From assembly GCA_943325425.2 (NCBI GenBank), contig CALPPJ020000066.1, forward strand, positions 1 to 6,980: 6,980 nt of DNA, written 5' to 3'. The translations under genes and the position numbers were made by a program. The notes under the pieces were generated by a model, which saw nothing but the letters and a program-made list of their open reading frames with translations, was not told the DNA's origin and ran no database searches. Source of the stretch: Bifidobacterium breve. Its GTDB lineage: Bacteria; Actinomycetota; Acidimicrobiia; Acidimicrobiales; Ilumatobacteraceae. Positions 1 through 4,182 of the stretch are shown here, one piece after another (position 1 is the stretch's first letter; every line of letters begins with the position of its first letter).

Positions 1-5
1 AATAC

Positions 6-36
6 TTGTAATAGCTCTCCATTGCTTATCAAATAT
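6..36 (+). promoter_or_regulatory. Possible promoter for the HU gene
   Basis: A TTGTAA sequence at 6-11 could be a -35 element. The AT-rich stretch TATCAAATAT at 27-36 could hold a -10 element at about 17 bp spacing. Neither matches consensus closely. The call rests mainly on position, about 40-70 bp upstream of the HU start, and on the base composition. Positions 1-74 contain no gene that I can see. Confidence 0.3.
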
Positions 37-40
37 GGGG

Positions 41-57
41 AGTTCCACCCGAGAACT
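41..57 (+). other. Small inverted repeat just upstream of the HU ribosome binding site
   Basis: AGTTC at 41-45 pairs with GAACT at 53-57 around a 7-nt loop, ending directly before the Shine-Dalgarno sequence. A 5-bp stem is short and may be chance. If the RNA folds, the hairpin would sit beside the HU ribosome binding site and could affect translation. Confidence 0.2.
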
Positions 58-65
58 GAGAAGGA
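58..65 (+). promoter_or_regulatory. Ribosome binding site of the HU gene
   Basis: GAGAAGGA at 58-65 lies 9 nt before the ATG at 75. It is a good Shine-Dalgarno match and fixes the HU start. Confidence 0.75.
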
Positions 66-74
66 TAAATCCGA

Positions 75-356
75 ATGACCAAGGCAGAGTTGATCGACGC
101 AGTGGCAAAAGTTGCCGACGTGAGCAAGGCGGACGCCGAGCGCACGCTGGGTGCATTTTTTGACCAGCTAGTGGATGCGACCAAGACAGGCGACAAAGTG
201 GCATGGCCAGGCTTCGGCTCGTTCACCACAAAAGTTCGTGCCGCCCGCACGGTTCGTAATCCGCAGACAGGTGCTTCGATGGAGTCTCCTGCGTCACGCC
301 AAATGAAGTTCACTGCGAGCTCAACGCTCAAAGCGATTCTTAATCCAAACAAATAA
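75..356 (+). CDS. hup: HU-family DNA-binding protein
   Basis: This 93-residue protein has the normal length and layout of bacterial HU, the small dimeric nucleoid protein that bends and compacts DNA. The N-terminal helices (about 1-40) start MTKAELIDAVA. The turn into the beta saddle carries the family signature GFGSF at 46-50. The DNA-binding arm follows with RAARTVRNPQTG at 55-66; Pro63 is the residue that intercalates between base pairs in HU/IHF. The usual arm sequence is ARTGRNP, so Val60 is a small departure. A strong Shine-Dalgarno sequence at 58-65 supports the ATG. Unlike mycobacterial HupB, the protein stops after the HU fold (TAA at 354-356). The Lys-rich tail is encoded separately 28 bp downstream, and the pair is probably co-transcribed up to the terminator at 767-800. 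Confidence 0.96.
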   Translation: MTKAELIDAVAKVADVSKADAERTLGAFFDQLVDATKTGDKVAWPGFGSFTTKVRAARTVRNPQTGASMESPASRQMKFTASSTLKAILNPNK

Positions 357-370
357 GCAATAACAAACAG

Positions 371-376
371 AAAGGG
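371..376 (+). promoter_or_regulatory. Ribosome binding site of the Lys/Ala-rich gene
   Basis: AAAGGG at 371-376 lies 8 nt before the ATG at 385. Its presence shows that the Lys-rich protein is translated on its own and is not merely a frameshifted tail of HU. Confidence 0.6.
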
Positions 377-384
377 ATATTCCC

Positions 385-735
385 ATGGCAGCAAAGAAGA
401 AGGCTCCGGCCAAAAAAGTAGCAGCGAAGAAGGCTCCCGCCCGTAAGAAGGCAGCAGCTAAGAAGGTTGCTAAGAAGGCTCCGGCCAAGAAGAAGGCAGC
501 AGCAAAGAAGGCTCCGGCCAAGAAGGCTCCCGCCAAGAAGAAGGCAGCAGCTAAGAAGGTTGCTAAGAAGGCTCCGGCCAAGAAGAAGGCAGCAGCAAAG
601 AAGGTTGCAGCAAAGAAGGCTCCCGCCCGTAAGAAGGCAGCAGCAAAGAAGGCAGCTCCCGCAAAGAAGACAGCAGCCAAGAAGGTTGCTAAGAAGGCTC
701 CCGCCCGCAAAAAGGCAGCAGCTAAGAAAAAGTGA
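385..735 (+). CDS. Lys/Ala/Pro-rich histone H1-like nucleoid protein (separate HupB-type tail)
   Basis: The 116-residue protein uses only seven amino acids: 49 Lys, 48 Ala, 9 Pro, 5 Val, 3 Arg, 1 Thr and the initiator Met. It has no acidic, aromatic or Cys residues. It is built from repeats of the type KKAPAKKKAAAKKVA and APARKKAAAKK, the character of the C-terminal tail of actinobacterial HupB/HupS and of eukaryotic H1 tails. Such tails bind DNA non-specifically and are often acetylated on Lys. It follows HU by 28 bp in a different reading frame, with its own Shine-Dalgarno sequence at 371-376, so it is a separate gene. HU plus this protein total 209 residues, close to a fused mycobacterial HupB (about 214). 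I infer a role in DNA compaction beside HU. It is probably disordered when not bound to DNA. The DNA is internally repetitive, so repeat number may vary between strains. Confidence 0.88.
   Translation: MAAKKKAPAKKVAAKKAPARKKAAAKKVAKKAPAKKKAAAKKAPAKKAPAKKKAAAKKVAKKAPAKKKAAAKKVAAKKAPARKKAAAKKAAPAKKTAAKKVAKKAPARKKAAAKKK
445..604 (+). repeat. 67-bp perfect direct repeat inside the Lys/Ala-rich gene
   Basis: Positions 445-511 and 538-604 are identical over 67 bp at an offset of 93 bp (31 codons). A diverged third copy begins near 670 (offset 219 bp, 73 codons). Identity includes the choice among synonymous Lys, Ala and Pro codons, which suggests recent duplication or gene conversion and not just selection on the amino acids. 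Both offsets are whole codons, so gain or loss of a unit keeps the frame. Confidence 0.9.
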
Positions 736-741
736 TTTCAT

Positions 742-756
742 CCCGATCACATCGGG
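742..756 (+). other. Small hairpin between the Lys/Ala-rich gene and its terminator
   Basis: CCCGAT at 742-747 and ATCGGG at 751-756 form a perfect 6-bp stem with a CAC loop, starting 6 nt after the stop codon. No T-run follows, so it is not a terminator by itself. It may protect the 3' end of the transcript or be chance. Confidence 0.4.
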
Positions 757-766
757 ACTGGAACTG

Positions 767-800
767 ATTGAGCGGGGGGAAACCCCCGCTCAATTCTTTT
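767..800 (+). terminator. Strong intrinsic terminator of the HU / Lys-rich unit
   Basis: A perfect 12-bp stem pairs 767-778 (ATTGAGCGGGGG) with 783-794 (CCCCCGCTCAAT) around a GAAA tetraloop at 779-782. It is followed directly by TCTTTT at 795-800. The GNRA loop, GC-rich upper stem and T-rich tail are the standard features of a rho-independent terminator. It lies 31 bp after the Lys-rich stop codon and separates this unit from the gene at 883. Confidence 0.93.
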
Positions 801-825
801 ATTCGGACTAGTTGTATTCCGGTCC

Positions 826-865
826 TGATCGATAGATCACTCTGACTGAAAGATCACTTGATCGA
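826..865. repeat. Paired short repeats upstream of the MDMPI-type gene, possible operator
   Basis: TGATCGA at 826-832 and AGATCACT at 834-841 are followed after 9 nt by AGATCACT at 851-858 and TGATCGA at 859-865. The same two words therefore appear twice in swapped order. The block ends 17 bp before the ATG at 883, in the promoter zone. This could be a binding site for a regulator. The protein and its effect are unknown. Confidence 0.35.
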
Positions 866-870
866 CCTGT

Positions 871-882
871 CACTATTAATCC
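871..882 (+). promoter_or_regulatory. Possible leaderless promoter of the MDMPI-type gene
   Basis: No Shine-Dalgarno sequence precedes the ATG at 883. CACTAT at 871-876 ends 6 nt before it, the spacing expected if transcription starts at the A of ATG. The hexamer matches only the conserved A2, A5 and T6 of TATAAT, so support is weak. Confidence 0.25.
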
Positions 883-1647
883 ATGACACTGGGTCCGATG
901 ATCGCCGATCTTGAGTCCGAACACGAGTCGTTGGACCAGATCGTCGCCGATCTTGATACTCAAAAATGGTTGGCACTCACCGATTCACCAGGTTGGACAA
1001 TCGCTGATCAATTAAGTCACTTGCAATTCTTTGATGAGCGAGCCGTTTTGGCGATGAATAGCCCCGATGAATTTGGCGAAGATCGCCAGCGCATTATTTC
1101 GGCAGCTCCCCAAGATCTGTCGATTGAGTTAGGTCGCTCAGTTTCATCAGCCGAACTACTTGATTCGTGGCGCCGGTCGCGGCGCGAACTCATCAGCGCG
1201 GCACATTCAGTCGATCCAACAGTCAGAGTGCCGTGGTACGGGCCAGCAATGGCTGTGAAGTCATTTTTGACCGCTCGACTCATGGAGTGTTGGGCCCATG
1301 GCGAAGATATTGCGCAAGCTTTATGTGTGCACCGAGATCCGACGGCGCGTCTGAAGCATGTGGCTCATATCGGAGTCGGAGCTCGGGCGTTCAGTCTGAT
1401 GATAAATCAACTCCCCGAAGATCCCTTGTCGATCCGAGTTGAATTGATTTCGCCCGAAGGTGAACTGTGGACTTGGGGTGACGAATTATCTGCTCAACGG
1501 GTGACGGGAAACGCTGTCGACTTCTGTCTTGTTGTGACTCAACGTCGAGCGCTCTCGCAGTCACAACTCTCAGTGGTAGGTGAATCTGCAACGACGTGGA
1601 TGGGCGTGGCTCAGGCTTTTGCCGGAGGCCCAACGCAAAAGAAATAA
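883..1647 (+). CDS. TIGR03084-like, MDMPI/DinB-fold metal-binding protein
   Basis: This 254-residue protein matches what I know of the actinobacterial TIGR03084 family, which shares the metal-binding four-helix N-terminal domain of mycothiol-dependent maleylpyruvate isomerase (MDMPI). The N-terminal half shows SPGWTIADQLSHLQFFDE (35-52) with candidate metal ligand His46. VPWYGPAM (117-123) and ARLMECWAHGEDIAQAL (131-147) follow, with Glu135 and His139 placed like the second and third ligands of MDMPI. The C-terminal half has the family strings ELWTWGDE (194-201) and VTGNAVDFCLVVTQRR (207-222), ending in AQAFAGGP (243-250). It is soluble, with no signal peptide or membrane segment. The substrate is unknown, and use of mycothiol is only an inference from the fold. 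ATG at 883 gives the usual N-terminus; Met6 (898) is a possible alternative. It stands alone, after a terminator and converging on the PIG-L gene with 11 bp between stops. Confidence 0.88.
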   Translation: MTLGPMIADLESEHESLDQIVADLDTQKWLALTDSPGWTIADQLSHLQFFDERAVLAMNSPDEFGEDRQRIISAAPQDLSIELGRSVSSAELLDSWRRSRRELISAAHSVDPTVRVPWYGPAMAVKSFLTARLMECWAHGEDIAQALCVHRDPTARLKHVAHIGVGARAFSLMINQLPEDPLSIRVELISPEGELWTWGDELSAQRVTGNAVDFCLVVTQRRALSQSQLSVVGESATTWMGVAQAFAGGPTQKK

Positions 1648-1658
1648 ACGAGGGTTTG

Positions 1659-2429
1659 TCAGATGTCGGAGATCTTCTTAAAAATCTCCGCGGCTGGGCG
1701 ATCAATACGTTGCCCAAGGGCAATCATTCGTTGACGCATTCGCTCAGAAAAATTGTCGAGGGCAGTCTGATCAATCGCCTTCATTGTGCTTTCAAACTGT
1801 GATTCGTGGGCTAAGAGAGAGGCGATTTTTTGCTCAACAAAACCACCGATGTCTTCTCCGTGGTCGGGCTCATCGGCCTCCCAAAGCAACAAGTGTTGTG
1901 GCCTGTGGTGGGCTATTGCGTGTTCCTTAAAGAAATGCGGATCTCGCGACGCAACCACGGCATCGCAGGTGAGGAATCCGGCGTGGCGGTGATCGGGATG
2001 TAAGCGATATCGCTTCCACGGGTCATGGCCGAGCACGACTTGAGGTTTGAGACGCCGAATATGTCGGGCTATCTCACTACGGAGTTCTCGAGTATCGGCA
2101 AGGTCTCCGTCAACTTGCTGAAGAAAAATCACTTCGCCTTGTGAGCCCAAACGACGAGCGGCTTCGCGTTGTTCGATCTCGCGCTGAGCAATCAGTTTTG
2201 GGATGTCGGCATTGACGTTCCAGGTGCCTTTTGAACCATCGGTGAGCACGAGATGATTGATGGAACAGCCAGCTGCGGCCCACTTGGCCAAGGTTCCGCC
2301 ACAACCGAACTCAATATCGTCAGGATGTGCACCGATTGCTAACGCCACCTGCGGAACGTCTAGATCGACACTTGCCATCTTCGTCAACGCTGCGGGTACA
2401 GGTTGGCCAGGTTCGTTGCTCTGAGTCAT
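1659..2429 (-). CDS. PIG-L/LmbE-family N-acetylglucosaminyl deacetylase-like protein
   Basis: From the ATG at 2429 the product is 256 residues. It carries the PIG-L signatures: AHPDDIEFGCGGTLAKW at about 34-50, where His35, Asp37 and Asp38 give the zinc ligands and general base, and HPDHRHAG at about 144-151, which supplies another zinc-ligand His. RPQHLLLWEADEPDH and LLAHESQF further on are also typical. The family removes acetyl groups from N-acetylglucosamine-type substrates; actinobacterial members include MshB and Mca of mycothiol metabolism and many uncharacterised relatives. The exact substrate cannot be read here. I chose ATG 2429 because it overlaps the cofC stop codon as ATGA (2426-2429), a standard sign of coupled translation. 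A TTG at 2441 would add four residues and has no ribosome binding site. It is cytoplasmic. Genetic linkage to cofC is the main functional clue. Confidence 0.92.
   Translation of the reverse strand: MTQSNEPGQPVPAALTKMASVDLDVPQVALAIGAHPDDIEFGCGGTLAKWAAAGCSINHLVLTDGSKGTWNVNADIPKLIAQREIEQREAARRLGSQGEVIFLQQVDGDLADTRELRSEIARHIRRLKPQVVLGHDPWKRYRLHPDHRHAGFLTCDAVVASRDPHFFKEHAIAHHRPQHLLLWEADEPDHGEDIGGFVEQKIASLLAHESQFESTMKAIDQTALDNFSERMRQRMIALGQRIDRPAAEIFKKISDI
2426..2429 (-). other. ATGA stop/start overlap coupling cofC and the PIG-L gene
   Basis: Read on the minus strand, ATG (2429-2427) and TGA (2428-2426) share two bases. The cofC stop and PIG-L start therefore overlap in an ATGA, which implies a shared mRNA and coupled translation. 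Confidence 0.8.
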
Positions 2430-3094
2430 GTTCGGATCCAATCAGGGAGAAGCGTAGGCAAAATATTGGCGATCACAGGATGTTGGAGATCGTCGGATGT
2501 ATCAATGTCGAAACCCAAATACGTGCTTTCAAAGATGTCAACGTGACAGTTCAAACGGTGAGCTTCATGTTGATGATGCGTAAATGAGTTTTCGCCATAG
2601 GCGAACTGCCACTTTCCAATCAGCGAACTAGAAAGGGCGAGCACGTTGGTTCCGTCGCGGTGCCGATCGGGATTGATGAGCACTCGGCCATTGTCGTCGT
2701 CACGAGCAGATTGCAGCACTGCGATGACCTGATCTAGTTCGTTCGGAAGCGGAAGGTCGGCGTGCACAATCATGAGCATGTCGGCGGGATACTTCTCAAC
2801 AATGAGGGGAGTTGCCTCGTGCAGAGAAGCGTTGAGGCCTCGAGACTCAACCCGAATCGGAATGGCATCGCAATTCCGCGCCCAGGTTTCAACCTCATCA
2901 TCGTCACAAACGACAAACTTGAGGCATGGGACATGACGGCGCAAAACACCGGTCGCACAGTTTTGTGCCAAAGTGCGGCGTTGAATCGGTGACAGGCTGG
3001 CACTGAGGCGACTTTTGGCATCGTCAAATCCGCGAACTGGAACTACGAGGGCGACATGCCGTGATACATCAGAATGGGCTGTCGAATGAGACAC
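2426..3094 (-). CDS. cofC: CofC/FbiD-type phospholactate or phosphoenolpyruvate guanylyltransferase (coenzyme F420 synthesis)
   Basis: This 222-residue protein belongs to the CofC/FbiD nucleotidyltransferase family. In mycobacteria the enzyme joins GTP to phosphoenolpyruvate; in archaea it uses 2-phospho-L-lactate. The product is passed to CofD/FbiA to form (dehydro-)F420-0. Visible motifs are VPVRGFDDAKSRLS (18-31), the GTP-binding loop with Lys27 and Arg29; VHADLP (110-115), a metal-binding Asp; PDRHRDGTNVLAL (142-154); FAYGENSFTHHQHEA (164-178); and FDIDTSDDL (195-203). Length and motif order are complete. The start is GTG at 3094. It has no Shine-Dalgarno sequence, but TAGGCT lies 6 nt upstream, so the mRNA may be leaderless. 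The gene is divergent from gpsA, as in the mycobacterial cofC-gpsA neighbourhood, and is coupled to the downstream PIG-L gene. Whether the donor is PEP or phospholactate cannot be decided from sequence alone. Confidence 0.9.
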   Translation of the reverse strand: MSHSTAHSDVSRHVALVVPVRGFDDAKSRLSASLSPIQRRTLAQNCATGVLRRHVPCLKFVVCDDDEVETWARNCDAIPIRVESRGLNASLHEATPLIVEKYPADMLMIVHADLPLPNELDQVIAVLQSARDDDNGRVLINPDRHRDGTNVLALSSSLIGKWQFAYGENSFTHHQHEAHRLNCHVDIFESTYLGFDIDTSDDLQHPVIANILPTLLPDWIRT

Positions 3095-3165
3095 GACGTG
3101 AGCCTACGACTTTGGGTGAACGCTGAGACGACTCGCTTGAGGTCTGCGCCGTATACGCTCGGCTT
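3095..3165. promoter_or_regulatory. Divergent promoter region between cofC and gpsA
   Basis: This 71-bp spacer must drive both directions. On the minus strand TAGGCT (3106-3101, a TANNNT -10 form) ends 6 nt before the cofC GTG. On the plus strand TATACG (3152-3157) ends 8 nt before the gpsA ATG. Neither start has a Shine-Dalgarno sequence, so both transcripts may be leaderless. No convincing -35 boxes are visible. Confidence 0.45.
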
Positions 3166-4182
3166 ATGGTCCTTGCGGTGAACCACCAGTCAATACGGGT
3201 TGCTGTTATTGGGGCAGGTTCATGGGGGACGACCGTTGCAAGTCTGGCGGCAGAAAATACTCCAACTGTTTTGTGGGCTAGAAGAACCGAACTTGCCGAC
3301 GTGATGACGCGCACTCGAAGTAACCCCGATTATCTCGGCGAATTCTCGTTGCCCGAATCTTTGCAATTCACGGCCGATATGTCCCACGCGGTTGGAGACG
3401 CCGATGTTGTCGTGATGGCGGTCCCGTCGCATGGGTTTCGGGAAGTCGTCGCCGAGGTGGCGCGTTTCATTCGACCGTGGGTCCCTGTTGTGAGTTTGTC
3501 AAAAGGTCTCGAGCGCAGTTCGTTAAAGCGAATGAGTGAAGTTGTCGCTGACGAGATTCCAGGTCATCCCGTTGCTGTTCTGACGGGACCGAACTTGGCG
3601 AAAGAAATCATGCAGGGCCAACCGGCGGCGGCAGTTGTCTCGATCAACGACAAAGTGATTGCTGATGAACTTCAGAAGATTTTTTCCCGTCCAACACTTC
3701 GGGTGTACACCAACCCCGACATTGTCGGTTGTGAAGTGGCAGGAGTCGTGAAGAATGTGATCGCCATTGCGTCAGGAATGGCGGCAGGAATGGGCTTTGG
3801 TGACAACACTCGGGCGACGCTCATTACTCGAGGCCTCGCTGAAATGACGCGTCTTGGCATGGCGATGGGCAGCGATGGCTATACCTTCGCTGGACTTGCC
3901 GGAATGGGCGACCTCATCGCCACCTGTGCATCAACTCAAAGTCGCAACAATACGGTGGGGCGGCGCCTCGGCGAAGGTGAAACAATTACCGACATTTTGC
4001 AATCGATGACAATGGTCGCCGAAGGGGTCAAGAGTTCGCCGGCTGTGCTTGACTTGGCACGGCGTTATTCCGTCGAAATGCCAATCACCGAACAAGTGGT
4101 GGCGGTGTGCCACGAAGGACGAAGTGCAGCTGATGCAGTTGCGCAACTCATGCAACGACGACGGAGAAGCGAAATTGGCTGA
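3166..4182 (+). CDS. gpsA: NAD(P)H-dependent glycerol-3-phosphate dehydrogenase
   Basis: The 338-residue enzyme reduces dihydroxyacetone phosphate to sn-glycerol 3-phosphate, the backbone for phospholipids, in the cytoplasm. The N-terminal Rossmann fold opens with VAVIGAGSWGTTVA (12-25), containing the GxGxxG loop 16-21. AVPSHG (85-90) and LSKGLE (111-116, Lys113) follow, then the family signature LTGPNLAKEI (139-148). VAGVVKNVIAIASG (191-204) carries the expected catalytic Lys196. The C-terminal helical domain has GLAGMGDLIATC (243-254) and SRNNTVGRRLGEG (259-271), with Arg260-Asn261 in the substrate-binding position. All key residues are present and the length is normal. ATG 3166 leaves about ten residues before the Rossmann strand; GTG at 3178 is an alternative. 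It begins a likely three-gene unit and overlaps the next gene by 8 bp. Confidence 0.97.
   Translation: MVLAVNHQSIRVAVIGAGSWGTTVASLAAENTPTVLWARRTELADVMTRTRSNPDYLGEFSLPESLQFTADMSHAVGDADVVVMAVPSHGFREVVAEVARFIRPWVPVVSLSKGLERSSLKRMSEVVADEIPGHPVAVLTGPNLAKEIMQGQPAAAVVSINDKVIADELQKIFSRPTLRVYTNPDIVGCEVAGVVKNVIAIASGMAAGMGFGDNTRATLITRGLAEMTRLGMAMGSDGYTFAGLAGMGDLIATCASTQSRNNTVGRRLGEGETITDILQSMTMVAEGVKSSPAVLDLARRYSVEMPITEQVVAVCHEGRSAADAVAQLMQRRRRSEIG
4163..4166 (+). promoter_or_regulatory. Ribosome binding site that fixes the TTG start at 4175
   Basis: GGAG at 4163-4166, inside the 3' end of gpsA, lies 8 nt before the TTG at 4175. No other in-frame start nearby has a comparable Shine-Dalgarno sequence, so this site decides the start of the downstream gene. 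Confidence 0.65.

Noticed and set aside
445..730. Regular repeats suggesting a CRISPR array
   Set aside because: The repeats are codon-phased, have no unique spacers, and lie inside a clearly coding Lys/Ala-rich frame.
321..750. Two long minus-strand open frames opposite the Lys/Ala-rich gene
   Set aside because: They are mirror images of the AAG/GCN repeat codons (Leu/Phe/Cys/Ala-rich low complexity). The plus strand has a proper ribosome binding site and terminator, and the product matches known H1-like tails.
467..811. Arg/Gln/Leu-rich plus-strand frame overlapping the Lys/Ala-rich gene
   Set aside because: It is a frame-shifted reading of the same repeats that runs through the terminator hairpin and has no ribosome binding site.
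1667..1690. CGGAGAT ... ATCTCCG hairpin near the convergent stops at 1647/1659
   Set aside because: The 7-bp stem has a 10-nt loop and no T-run on either strand at the proper place. It lies within the PIG-L coding end, so a terminator call is not supported.
2439..2441. TTG start for the PIG-L gene, four residues upstream of the ATG
   Set aside because: It has no ribosome binding site, while the ATG at 2429 forms an ATGA overlap with the cofC stop.
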